Shown: piece after piece, positions 8,836-15,992 of the stretch | Position numbering within the stretch: the stretch's first letter is position 1 | Layout of the letters: every line of letters starts with the position of its first letter | Assembly (NCBI GenBank): GCA_041570235.1 | Contig: JBFFWN010000054.1 | Span: 1-16,511 of the forward strand | Direction: 5' to 3' | Source of the DNA: SZUA-36 sp041570235 | Lineage (GTDB): Bacteria > Pseudomonadota > Gammaproteobacteria > Xanthomonadales > SZUA-36 | DNA length: 16,511 bases | The notes under the pieces: model-generated | What the model was told of the DNA's origin: nothing | Database searches by the model: none | Seen by the model: the letters and a program-made list of their open reading frames with translations, nothing else | Translations under genes and position numbers: made by a program

Positions 8836-9834
8836 CTAGGCCGCCAGTTTCAACAGAAGCACTTCAATGCTTTGCCAGGGATCGCCGCTTGCCCGACCTT
8901 TGCTTTGCCGGTCGATCAGCGACAGTAAACTGAATGCATCATACAGAGTTCGAGTGGCTAAACGTCTTGCCGCCGTACGAATGGTGTGTTGACGGTTGTG
9001 CCAGACATTGAGCCGTCTGAACACCACCCCCTCCGGTTCACCTCCACGCATCGCAAGCCGGAATGCCTCGGTGGTTCTCAACTCACGTAACAGGGCTCCC
9101 AAAAGCATGGGAATCGGCGTATCCATGCGTTTGAGGCCATTAGCAACCCGCAATGATTCGCGCAGGTTTCCGGTCAGCATGTGTTCGGCCAGGGCAAAGG
9201 CGTCAAAACGACTGCTGTTTGCAACCACGTTCAGCACGTCTTCGGCGGTAATCACCCCGGCGCCCTTCAGCAATGCCAGGCGATCAATTTCCTGTCGGGC
9301 CGCCAGCAGGTTGCCCTCCAACCGGTCTGCCAGTATCCGTATCACCTCAGGTTCGGGTTGCATGCCATGCTGCTGCATCCGCCGTTCAAGCCAGGCCGGT
9401 AACTCCTGTGGTTTGATTGGCCAGATATCCACCCGTTGACCGGCCTTTTCGAGGCTGGCGGCCCACTTTGATTTGCGTGATGAGGCATCCCAGGTTTCGC
9501 AGCTGACCATCAACAACATATTTGGATCCGGGTCGTTGGCCCATTCGGTCAATATCCGCGCACCCACGGTTCCGGGCTTTCCGCTACGGATACGTAAATC
9601 GATGATTTTCTGAGTGGCAAACAGCGAAGGCGCGGCTACCTGCTGCAACTCTGACCAGTCAAAACCACGTTCAACCTGGAGCAGTTCGCGCTCAATGAAC
9701 CCCTTTGCATGTGCAGCTTCACGAATCTGGTCACAGCATTCCTGCAACAGCAACGGCTCTTCACCGCCGACCAGGTAAACCGGCGCCAATCCGCGCTTCA
9801 GACTACCGGCAAGCTGGTCGGGACGTAAAGGCAT
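8836..9834 (-). CDS. holA: DNA polymerase III delta subunit HolA
   Basis: A 332-residue protein (E. coli HolA has 343) that opens the beta sliding clamp as part of the clamp-loader complex. Recognisable features are the N-terminal APVYLVGGEEPLLLQE, where delta keeps an AAA+ fold but no working Walker site; the QKIIDLRI strand; the middle lid helices (EGNLLAARQEIDRLALL); and a C-terminal helical collar domain with LLGALLRELRT. The ATG at 9834 lies only 3 bp after the lptE stop and no clear ribosome site is seen, which suggests translational coupling. The lptE-holA-nadD order is the standard gammaproteobacterial one. Confidence 0.95.
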   Translation of the reverse strand: MPLRPDQLAGSLKRGLAPVYLVGGEEPLLLQECCDQIREAAHAKGFIERELLQVERGFDWSELQQVAAPSLFATQKIIDLRIRSGKPGTVGARILTEWANDPDPNMLLMVSCETWDASSRKSKWAASLEKAGQRVDIWPIKPQELPAWLERRMQQHGMQPEPEVIRILADRLEGNLLAARQEIDRLALLKGAGVITAEDVLNVVANSSRFDAFALAEHMLTGNLRESLRVANGLKRMDTPIPMLLGALLRELRTTEAFRLAMRGGEPEGVVFRRLNVWHNRQHTIRTAARRLATRTLYDAFSLLSLIDRQSKGRASGDPWQSIEVLLLKLAA

Positions 9835-9837
9835 TGC

Positions 9838-10329
9838 TCAGTTGTAGGTGCCCAGGCGGCGAACCACCATTCTTGCAAGGCTGTCAGCCAGGTCATTGCG
9901 CAAAAACTCGTCCTCGCGTTCTGCTGCAAGAATATCCTGTTCGTTAAACGTGTATACCCGGCTTTGTTCAAAAGTCTGCATTGGAATCATTTCTTTGCCG
10001 TTAGTATCCAGCAAGCGGAACTGCACTGTGTGACGGATCAGGAATTCACGGACGCGCGCGTTGTCGCCGATGGACTGGATTTCCTTTCGGGTTTCGTTCA
10101 GCGGAACCTCCAATGCCGCCGCGCCTTCGGGCCCGGTAACAACCTGCACGCCGTTTTGCTCGAGCAATGTTTGAAGGCGCCGCGCAAACTGGCTGAAAGG
10201 CGATTGAATTTCAAGCCGTGTCTTTTGCATTTCAACCGGCAATTCAGCGCGGGATTGCAACTTGAAACCACAGGCCGCCAACAGCAATGTCGCCACTGTG
10301 ATTATGATCAGGTGTTGCAGTTTCATCAT
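9838..10329 (-). CDS. lptE: LPS-assembly lipoprotein LptE (RlpB)
   Basis: A 163-residue outer-membrane lipoprotein that plugs the LptD barrel and helps insert lipopolysaccharide into the outer leaflet. The signal peptide is clear: MMKLQH, a hydrophobic core, then the lipobox LAAC with the lipidated cysteine at residue 20, followed by GFKLQ, which is characteristic of LptE. Residue 22 is not aspartate, in keeping with outer-membrane sorting. The central and C-terminal parts match the family pattern (FLIRHTVQFRLLD, QDILAAEREDEFLRNDLADSLARMVVRRL). Two ATGs stand in tandem (10329, 10326). The gene begins 9 bp after the leuS stop, and GACGG upstream may be the ribosome site. Confidence 0.95.
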   Translation of the reverse strand: MMKLQHLIIITVATLLLAACGFKLQSRAELPVEMQKTRLEIQSPFSQFARRLQTLLEQNGVQVVTGPEGAAALEVPLNETRKEIQSIGDNARVREFLIRHTVQFRLLDTNGKEMIPMQTFEQSRVYTFNEQDILAAEREDEFLRNDLADSLARMVVRRLGTYN

Positions 10330-10338
10330 GTTCTACCG

Positions 10339-12948
10339 TCAGGTGGCAACAATATTTAAAAGTTTGTCGGCGATGTGGATGACCTTGCGGATGGTCTTCC
10401 CATCGGTATGCCTGGTAACGTTCGGCTCAGCCATCGCGGCAAACATGGCGTTTTCCTTATCACTGCCCGGCGCCAGCTCGACGCGGGCGCGCAACTTGCC
10501 GTTGACCTGTATCACCAGGGTGATCATATCGCGCTCACGGGCTGCCTCGTCAACCCCGGGCCAGGCAGTATTGACCACACTACCTGTTTCACCCAGCATT
10601 TCCCACAATGTTTCGCATACATGCGGTGTGATCGGCGCCATCAGGCGTACAATTGCTTTCCAGGCCTCATCCAGAACCGCGCGGCTTTGCGGGCTGCGGT
10701 CTTCATACCTGCCGAGATGGTTGGTCAATTCCATCACCGCTGCAATGGCGGTGTTGAACGTCTGCCGGCGCCCTATATCGTCACTGACCTTGGCGATGGT
10801 GTCATGCACATGTCTGCGAAGCGTTTTCTGCTCTGCATCCAGGCTGGAAACATCCAATGCCTCGACTGCACCTGCGGCAATATGCCCGGTGCTCATGAAC
10901 CACAACCTGCGCAGGAACCTGAATGCACCCTCGACACCCGAATCCGACCACTCAAGGGATTGGTCCGGCGGAGACGCGAACATCGAAAACAGGCGCACGG
11001 TATCGGCACCATACCGCTCGACGAGGTGTACGGGGTCTACACCATTGTTCTTGGATTTGGACATCTTCTCGATGGCGCCAATTTCCACAGGTAAACCATC
11101 GCTAAGAAGTTTTGCACCAATGATTTTACCCTTTTCATCCCTTCGTATTTCGACATCGGCAGGGTTCAGCCAGCTGGTACTGCCGTCGGCGTTGTCCCTG
11201 CGGAAAGTTTCGGCCACGACCATGCCCTGGCAGAGCAGCCTCGTGGCCGGTTCATCCGCTTTCAGCATTCCTGCATCACGCATCAGCTTGTGATAAAAAC
11301 GGAAGTACATCAGGTGCAAAATGGCGTGCTCGATCCCACCGATATATTGATCAACCGGCAACCAGTAATTGGCGCGCTCATCGACCATGGCATCGGCGCC
11401 GGGTGAGCAATAGCGGGCAAAGTACCAGGATGACTCCATGAAGGTATCAAAGGTATCGGTTTCACGCTCGGCATCAACGCCGCATTTCGGGCAGGTCGTC
11501 TTGCGCCATTCGGGATCGGCCTTGATCGGGGACTGGACTCCCATAAAAGTGACGTCTTCGGGCAACACCACAGGCAACTGGTCCTCTGGTACGGGCAATG
11601 CGCCGCAATCCGGGCAATAAATGACCGGAATCGGGCAGCCCCAGTATCGCTGCCGGCTGACGCCCCAATCACGCAGGCGGAAATTGACCTTACGCTCGCC
11701 GATGCCTTCGGACTCCAGCCATGCCATGGCCTTTTCCTTGGCTTCCGCGACCCCCAGTCCATCCAGCCAATCGCTGTTGATGGCGACACCATCTTCAACA
11801 TAGGCCTCACCTTCCCAGCCATCCGGCACCTTGACCGTTCTGACAATCGGCAAATCATGGGCCATGGCAAAATCCCAGTCGCGCTGGTCCTGGCCCGGGA
11901 CCGCCATAATGGCGCCGGTGCCGTAGCCCATCAGGACATAATCGGCGATATACAGCGGTACAGGTTTACTCGTGAACGGGTTATACAAAAATGCACCGGT
12001 ATTCACACCGCGCTTGTCCAGCGTTCCTTCTGCCGAAGTGCGGTCGGCCTCACTGGCCAGACCTGCGGTCCTGATAAACTCCTCCACCTGTTGACGTTGC
12101 GCTTCGCTTGTCACCTCCATCACCAGTGGATGCTCGGGGGCCAGCACGGCATAGGTCATACCGAAGGCCGTATCAGGCCGGGTGGTAAATACCTCGACAG
12201 ATGATGCGCCCTCGGCAATACGCCCATTGGCATCACAAACCTGCATTCCAAACTGCGCGCCTTCCGAACGCCCGATCCAGTTGCGCTGCATGGTTTTGAC
12301 CGCCTCCGGCCACTCGTCCAGATCATCAAGACCGGAAAGCAACTCGTCTGCGTAATCGGTAATTCGTAAAAACCACTGTGGAATATTACGTCGTTCCACC
12401 ACCGCGCCGGAACGCCAGCCGCGGCCCTCGATGACCTGTTCATTGGCCAGCACGGTCTGATCAACCGGGTCCCAGTTGACCTCGGAATCCTTTCGGTAGG
12501 CCAGGCCCTTGTCCATCAGGCGGGTGAACATCAACTGTTCCCAGCGGTAATAATCCGGCGAGCAGGTGGCGAATTCGCGTGACCAGTCGTAGGCAAAACC
12601 GAGGCGTTGCAACTGCTTGCGCATATGCTCGATATTCGCGTAGGTCCATTTGGCAGGCGCGGTATGATGCTTGATCGCGGCGTTTTCCGCCGGCAGGCCA
12701 AAAGCATCCCAACCCATGGGCTGAAGCACATTTTTACCCAGCATCCGCTGATAACGGCTGATCACATCACCGATGGTGTAATTGCGAACATGCCCCATGT
12801 GAAGTGCACCGGACGGGTACGACAACATGGACAGACAATAGAATTTCTCCTTATCCGTATCTTCAGTGACTTCGTAAGTTTTTTGGCTATCCCAGCGCGC
12901 CTGTACGCGCACTTCGATTTCCAACGGGTTATAAGGGCTCTGATCCAT
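10339..12948 (-). CDS. leuS: Leucyl-tRNA synthetase
   Basis: An 869-residue class I aminoacyl-tRNA synthetase that charges tRNA-Leu (E. coli LeuS has 860). The HIGH-type motif is HMGH at residues 50-53 after YPSGAL, and the KMSKS loop is at 628-632. The CP1 editing domain holds the threonine-rich TTRPDT (255-260) and GYGTGAIMAVPGQDQRDWDF (341-360). The two aspartates of the editing pocket, D354 and D357, are kept, but the usual histidine before the first is glutamine (Q353). Two CxxC pairs (C445/C448, C486/C489) fit the zinc-binding insertion. The ATG at 12948 gives MDQSPYNPLEIE, which matches other LeuS N-termini, with GGA 6 nt upstream. An ATG at 12996 has a better ribosome site (GGGG) and would add 16 residues. 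The open frame reaches 13155, but that part has no family similarity. Confidence 0.97.
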   Translation of the reverse strand: MDQSPYNPLEIEVRVQARWDSQKTYEVTEDTDKEKFYCLSMLSYPSGALHMGHVRNYTIGDVISRYQRMLGKNVLQPMGWDAFGLPAENAAIKHHTAPAKWTYANIEHMRKQLQRLGFAYDWSREFATCSPDYYRWEQLMFTRLMDKGLAYRKDSEVNWDPVDQTVLANEQVIEGRGWRSGAVVERRNIPQWFLRITDYADELLSGLDDLDEWPEAVKTMQRNWIGRSEGAQFGMQVCDANGRIAEGASSVEVFTTRPDTAFGMTYAVLAPEHPLVMEVTSEAQRQQVEEFIRTAGLASEADRTSAEGTLDKRGVNTGAFLYNPFTSKPVPLYIADYVLMGYGTGAIMAVPGQDQRDWDFAMAHDLPIVRTVKVPDGWEGEAYVEDGVAINSDWLDGLGVAEAKEKAMAWLESEGIGERKVNFRLRDWGVSRQRYWGCPIPVIYCPDCGALPVPEDQLPVVLPEDVTFMGVQSPIKADPEWRKTTCPKCGVDAERETDTFDTFMESSWYFARYCSPGADAMVDERANYWLPVDQYIGGIEHAILHLMYFRFYHKLMRDAGMLKADEPATRLLCQGMVVAETFRRDNADGSTSWLNPADVEIRRDEKGKIIGAKLLSDGLPVEIGAIEKMSKSKNNGVDPVHLVERYGADTVRLFSMFASPPDQSLEWSDSGVEGAFRFLRRLWFMSTGHIAAGAVEALDVSSLDAEQKTLRRHVHDTIAKVSDDIGRRQTFNTAIAAVMELTNHLGRYEDRSPQSRAVLDEAWKAIVRLMAPITPHVCETLWEMLGETGSVVNTAWPGVDEAARERDMITLVIQVNGKLRARVELAPGSDKENAMFAAMAEPNVTRHTDGKTIRKVIHIADKLLNIVAT

Positions 12949-13158
12949 GTTATATCCGGCCGTTTGGCCTGTCTGTTTATTGAGAGTGCGAAGCATAACC
13001 GACCCCAAGTGGACAAAAAAGAGTGATTCAGGTTTTATGCCTAAAATAGAGCCAGATAACTGATACTGGAATTCAGTTTGACGAGTGAGGGTATAAATGC
13101 CTGCCTCAACCGTGGATGTCTCCCTCAACCGACCGTTTAAAGATTCCCACGGCATAAG
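12949..13158. other. leuS upstream region, no gene
   Basis: This 210-bp stretch lies between the leuS start and the palindromic repeat. The leuS frame stays open through it, but the translated sequence resembles no LeuS N-terminus. I found no -35/-10 pair with acceptable spacing on the minus strand, so the leuS promoter is not located. No leader peptide rich in leucine codons and no terminator-like hairpin is visible. Confidence 0.5.
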
Positions 13159-13262
13159 CCGGGATACAGGTATCTCCCCCAGAGACCGTCACAAACATGG
13201 ATGTTTGTGACGAGACTCCAGGGATGGATTCACGGCGTGTCTCTGGGGGAGATAGCTGTGTC
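13159..13262. repeat. Compound palindromic intergenic repeat (REP/MITE-like)
   Basis: Two outer arms of 24 bp (13163-13186 and 13239-13262) are inverted copies with 22 of 24 positions matching; they are built around TATCTCCCCCAGAGAC and its complement. The match extends weakly outward over a few more bases. Inside sits a separate perfect hairpin, 13188-13211, with 11-bp arms GTCACAAACAT/ATGTTTGTGAC around a GG loop. A 27-bp arm-free segment with CAGGGATGGATTCACGGCG lies between this hairpin and the right arm. There is no T-run beside the arms and no open reading frame of note. The structure resembles dispersed intergenic repeat families of Gammaproteobacteria, but copies elsewhere cannot be seen from this window. 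Confidence 0.8.
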
Positions 13263-13303
13263 GCGGCGGTTTCTGAGGCACGACTTCATCAATTTCCGCA
13301 AAG
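13263..13303. repeat. Imperfect direct repeat, copy 1
   Basis: A 41-bp unit starting GCGGCGGTTT that begins exactly where the right arm of the palindromic element ends. It matches copy 2 (13340-13380) at 32 of 41 positions without gaps. The two copies are separated by 36 bp. It may be part of the same mobile or duplicated module as the palindrome. Confidence 0.7.
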
Positions 13304-13339
13304 TGAGACCCCGATGTCATGCTGGCCCCATTGATTATG

Positions 13340-13380
13340 GCGGCGGTTTTCGACGCACGGCTTCGTTGATTTCAGCAGAG
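13340..13380. repeat. Imperfect direct repeat, copy 2
   Basis: The second copy of the 41-bp unit, in the same orientation as copy 1, 77 bp further right. It is not flanked by its own palindrome. The 61 bp from here to the pgi stop show no further structure, and no canonical terminator for pgi is visible. Confidence 0.7.
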
Positions 13381-13441
13381 GCAGAATTCCTATCGTGACG
13401 GCACTTTAATGCGCGACTTGAAGGATTCTTTATGGCTCCGA

Positions 13442-15007
13442 TTATTTTTTGCGAATGTACTTCAGCAGGGCATCCAGTCCGTAGTTCTCCGGAACGCCTT
13501 CGGAATCGTCTTCGAGGGCTGGTTGGATGGCCTTTGCCACCACTTTGCCCAATTCGACACCAAACTGGTCATAGGCATTGATGTCCCAGATGACGCTTTC
13601 GACGAACACCTTGTGTTCATACATGGCTATCAGTTGTCCCAGGGTATAGGCGTTGAGCCTGTCCATCAGGATGACCTCTGAGGGCCGCTCACCGGGCATA
13701 TACCGGTGCACGTCTTCTACCTTAGTGCCGAGGCCGTCGGTTCCCGTTGCCAATGCGGTGGCCTGTGCCAGCATGTTGGCCAGCAGACAGGCATGGGCTT
13801 CCCTGTCGTCGTGGTCGGGGTTGATCACACCGATAAAACACAAGGGCACAATGTCGCTGCCCTGGTGGAACATCTGGAACAGAGAGTGCTGGGCGTCGGT
13901 GCCCGGCTCACCAAAAATCACCGGGCTGGTGTCATAGGCGATAAACTCACCCTTGCTGTCCACAGATTTACCATTGGACTCCATCACCAGTTGCTGCAAA
14001 TAGGATGCCAGTGAGCGCAATCGATTATCGTAGGGAATAACGCCGGTTGCCGGGTACCCACATACGTTACGGTGCCAGACAGATGTCAGTGCCGCCAGAA
14101 CCGGCAGGTTTTTTTCCAATGGCGCGTCCAGAAAATGATCGTCCATTTCAGCGGCGCCGCGCAAAAACTCGGCAAATTGGCCCTCGCCCATTACTGCGGC
14201 TGCAGCCAGGCTGACGCCGGACCATATCGAGTAACGACCGCCTACCCAGTCGGGCAGATAAATGGTGTTGCCTGCAGAAACCCCAAACGCATCGACGGCT
14301 TTCTGATTTCCACTGATGGCAAATATACGCTCCAACGCAGCCTGCTCACCGAGAGCATCTACCATCCAAGCCTTGATACGACTCGCATGTAGCAGGGTTT
14401 CACCGGTTGTGAAACTTTTTGTGGCAACGATAACCGCGGTTTCAGAAGGATCCAGACGCGCCATCAATTCAGCACGTAAATGTGCATCAACCGAAGCCAG
14501 AAAATGCACCTCGGGCATCCCGCCTTTACCAAGTGCTTCGATCAGCAGTTTAGGACCCAGGTACGACCCGCCAATACCTATATGGATAATGTGACGGACT
14601 GGCTTTTCGCTGTCGGATGGCAGATGGCCAGCGGCAAAGGCAGAGGCAAATTCAAACATACGCTGTTTATTGTCTTTTACCCTCGCAACCGTTTCCGGAT
14701 CAAGCTTCTCGAGCACCGCATCGCTGCGCATCGCCATATGTAAAGCCGGGCGCTTTTCGGTGAAATTGATATTTTCCGCATCAAAAAGCCGCTTCCGTGC
14801 CTTTTCCACACCGCTGGACTTGGCCAGTTTTAATAATTTGGAGAGCATTTTGCCCCCCATATCGATGCGCGAAAAATCCAGTAGCAAATCACCATGATTC
14901 GCACTGAAATTCTTAAACCGGTTTTTCGTTGCCAGGCGCTTGGAAAGCGGTTTTGTTTTAGGACTTATGTTGTATTTCTGCAACATATCGGGGAATTTTT
15001 TACTCAT
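13442..15007 (-). CDS. pgi: Glucose-6-phosphate isomerase
   Basis: A 521-residue cytoplasmic enzyme that interconverts glucose-6-phosphate and fructose-6-phosphate in glycolysis and gluconeogenesis (E. coli Pgi has 549; the difference is mostly near the N-terminus). Motifs in order are the sugar-phosphate SIS core IGIGGSYLGPKL (143-154), ATKSFTTGETL (195-205, usually SKTFTT), GGRYSIWSG (256-264), MESNGK with E343, GEPGTDAQHSLFQ (366-378), FHQG with the ring-opening H381, and the C-terminal signature INAYDQFGVELGK with K488. The ATG at 15007 is chosen: AGAGGTG lies 12 nt upstream. An in-frame GTG at 15022 sits inside that ribosome site and would add five residues. In relatives pgi often follows panBCD; here it follows the folK gap. 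Confidence 0.97.
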   Translation of the reverse strand: MSKKFPDMLQKYNISPKTKPLSKRLATKNRFKNFSANHGDLLLDFSRIDMGGKMLSKLLKLAKSSGVEKARKRLFDAENINFTEKRPALHMAMRSDAVLEKLDPETVARVKDNKQRMFEFASAFAAGHLPSDSEKPVRHIIHIGIGGSYLGPKLLIEALGKGGMPEVHFLASVDAHLRAELMARLDPSETAVIVATKSFTTGETLLHASRIKAWMVDALGEQAALERIFAISGNQKAVDAFGVSAGNTIYLPDWVGGRYSIWSGVSLAAAAVMGEGQFAEFLRGAAEMDDHFLDAPLEKNLPVLAALTSVWHRNVCGYPATGVIPYDNRLRSLASYLQQLVMESNGKSVDSKGEFIAYDTSPVIFGEPGTDAQHSLFQMFHQGSDIVPLCFIGVINPDHDDREAHACLLANMLAQATALATGTDGLGTKVEDVHRYMPGERPSEVILMDRLNAYTLGQLIAMYEHKVFVESVIWDINAYDQFGVELGKVVAKAIQPALEDDSEGVPENYGLDALLKYIRKK

Positions 15008-15195
15008 GATGTTTTTTCGCACCTCTTTTTATAGGATTCTGGTGATGGATAACAACATGATGGCCACCAGCAGTAATTCAAGTCTTTGATGGGTTGGCCC
15101 GGTCAAAAATCAGGCCTTCACAAAAAACGCCGATAATATTTTTATATTATTGTTTTTGTTATGTTTTTAACACATAAATTGCAAATCGTACGCAC
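15008..15195. other. pgi upstream region, AT-rich, no gene
   Basis: This stretch lies between the minus-strand terminator and pgi and is much richer in A and T than the neighbouring genes, especially 15121-15195. It holds a perfect 7-bp inverted repeat around TTTT (15133-15150, ATAATAT/ATATTAT). A 6-bp inverted pair CTGGTG/CACCAG flanks about 20 bp (about 15040-15071). Several promoter-like hexamers occur (TTGCAA with TAACAA at 17 bp; TTGTTA with TATAAA at 16 bp), but the region is too AT-rich to choose one. The ribosome site of pgi is AGAGGTG, near 15020-15026. Confidence 0.5.
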
Positions 15196-15232
15196 AAAAA
15201 AAATGCCCTTCTCCGTTCTTGGAGAAGGGCAT
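15196..15232 (-). terminator. Strong Rho-independent terminator, minus strand
   Basis: A perfect 12-bp stem (15203-15214 with 15221-15232; ATGCCCTTCTCC and its complement) closes a 6-nt loop. On the minus strand it is followed by a run of eight T (15203-15196, one of them shared with the stem). It would end transcripts coming from the folK side, either pcnB-folK read-through or the short RNA predicted just upstream. On the plus strand only ATTTT follows, so any activity there would be weak. Confidence 0.88.
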
Positions 15233-15302
15233 ATTTTGGAGTGATGTATCCGTCTTTTCGCGCCCTGCGACCCCGGTAAGTGTTGCAGTCTTACCAAGAT
15301 TG
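15196..15302 (-). ncRNA. Candidate small RNA or attenuated pgi leader (unassigned)
   Basis: A promoter at 15309-15336 and the terminator at 15196-15232 bound a transcript of about 107 nt with no convincing coding sequence. Its 5' part forms a hairpin GGTAAG/CTTACC (15290-15295 with 15275-15280, 9-nt loop), followed by a G-rich segment containing GGGGTCGCAGGGCGCG and then GAAAAGACGG. The segment AGGGCG (plus 15261-15266) could pair with UGCCCU in the terminator stem, so a switch is conceivable, though the 12-bp terminator stem is much stronger. I do not recognise any known riboswitch or sRNA family. It may be a free sRNA, a leader controlling pgi 189 nt downstream, or simply a terminator with a nearby promoter. 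Confidence 0.45.
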
Positions 15303-15308
15303 GTTGTA

Positions 15309-15336
15309 ATAATACCACTAATAACAACAATTGCAA
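15309..15336 (-). promoter_or_regulatory. Predicted sigma70 promoter of the candidate small RNA
   Basis: The minus strand reads TTGCAA (plus 15331-15336), a 16-bp spacer, then TATTAT (plus 15309-15314). This matches the consensus at 4 of 6 and 5 of 6 positions. Transcription would start near 15302, just before the GGTAAG hairpin. The spacer is AT-rich and GGTTG/CAACC flank the whole region. Prediction by eye. Confidence 0.5.
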
Positions 15337-15423
15337 CCTTTTCTGGACAAAAAAACAACAAAAAGTACTTTTTGCCACAATTCATAACAGCATCGCACTT
15401 CCAGCTCTTTAGCGCAGGGCCCA
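15337..15423. other. folK downstream spacer, no gene
   Basis: Between the folK stop and the predicted promoter lies a short AT-rich spacer. It contains the perfect 14-bp palindrome AAAAAGTACTTTTT (15360-15373), followed on the minus strand by GTTG and a run of seven T. The stem is all weak pairs apart from its centre, so termination here is doubtful. Nothing else is seen. Confidence 0.4.
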
Positions 15424-15951
15424 TCAGCGGGTAATTGCCCGCGATGGCAATCGACGAATATCACTGTCATCAATGTTTTCCATTAAGTTCCCAACATTAC
15501 CATGACCGGGAATTTCCAGTGATTCGTCAAGCTCGCACAGCGGCACCAAAACAAACGCCCTTTCGTGCATTCGCGGGTGGGGAATCTGCAGGTCATTTGA
15601 CCGGTACTGAAGTTTGTCATAAAGCAACAGGTCAAGATCTATAAGACGTGGGCCCCATCGCCGCCTGTCACGTTTCCTGCCCATAAGGTTTTCTATCGCC
15701 TGTAAGCGGCGCAACAATGATTGTGGATCAAGACTCGTCTCGACCTTGAGCACAGCATTGACAAAATCTTCCTGCTGCGGATCTCCCCAAGGTGGAGTCT
15801 GATAAAAGGATGAAACACATAAAACCTTGATCCGGTCATCTTCAGCCAGCAGGCTCAACGCCCGCTTAAGCTGATCAAGTGGGCCTTGCATATTGCTGCC
15901 CAAACCTATCCAGGCGATAGAATGATCATCTTTGTCGCGGCTAAGCAGCAT
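15424..15951 (-). CDS. folK: 2-amino-4-hydroxy-6-hydroxymethyldihydropteridine pyrophosphokinase
   Basis: A 175-residue HPPK (E. coli 159) that transfers pyrophosphate from ATP to 6-hydroxymethyl-dihydropterin in folate synthesis. Motifs are GLGSN (16-20), SSFYQTPPWGDPQQEDFVNAV (from 47), and the signature GRKRDRRRWGPRLIDLDLLLY (from 91), with the two magnesium aspartates D105 and D107. IPHPRMHERAFVLVPL (123-138) follows. The ATG at 15951 has GGTGA just upstream. It adds about 12 residues before the usual HPPK start, which may be a real extension. The gene lies 41 bp after pcnB, its standard partner. The panB and panC genes that commonly follow folK are missing. Confidence 0.95.
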   Translation of the reverse strand: MLLSRDKDDHSIAWIGLGSNMQGPLDQLKRALSLLAEDDRIKVLCVSSFYQTPPWGDPQQEDFVNAVLKVETSLDPQSLLRRLQAIENLMGRKRDRRRWGPRLIDLDLLLYDKLQYRSNDLQIPHPRMHERAFVLVPLCELDESLEIPGHGNVGNLMENIDDSDIRRLPSRAITR

Positions 15952-15992
15952 CTTTCACCGGTATCCCGGAAATTGCAGCTGTGACCATACAG

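Noticed and set aside
10262..11293. Long plus-strand frame of 343 codons
   Set aside because: Antisense shadow of leuS and lptE with arginine/serine-rich composition typical of reverse-frame reading in such genes. The same reasoning removes all other plus-strand frames.
12949..13155. N-terminal extension of leuS up to 13155 (69 more residues)
   Set aside because: The extra part has no LeuS similarity, while the ATG at 12948 aligns with known LeuS N-termini. The extension also reaches the edge of the palindromic repeat. The 16-residue extension from 12996 remains a minor possibility.
13159..13262. Palindrome as a Rho-independent terminator of pgi
   Set aside because: The arms are not followed by a T-run on either strand and the nested layout is not that of a simple terminator.
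13189..13320. A 43-codon minus-strand frame within the repeat module (ATG at 13320)
   Set aside because: It runs straight through the palindromic element and ends inside its inner hairpin; the composition looks like translated repeat and there is only a GGGG upstream. No family resemblance.
13263..13380. CRISPR-like array (41-bp repeats, 36-bp spacer)
   Set aside because: Only two copies, 78% identical, no cas genes; better explained as a diverged direct repeat.
15240..15302. Known riboswitch class (c-di-GMP-I, ZTP, fluoride, TPP were considered)
   Set aside because: The conserved cores of these classes, as I remember them, do not line up with the sequence; a covariance-model search would settle it.
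15167..15424. An 85-codon minus-strand frame across the folK-pgi gap
   Set aside because: It crosses the predicted promoter and the terminator stem, has low-complexity composition, and has no ribosome site.
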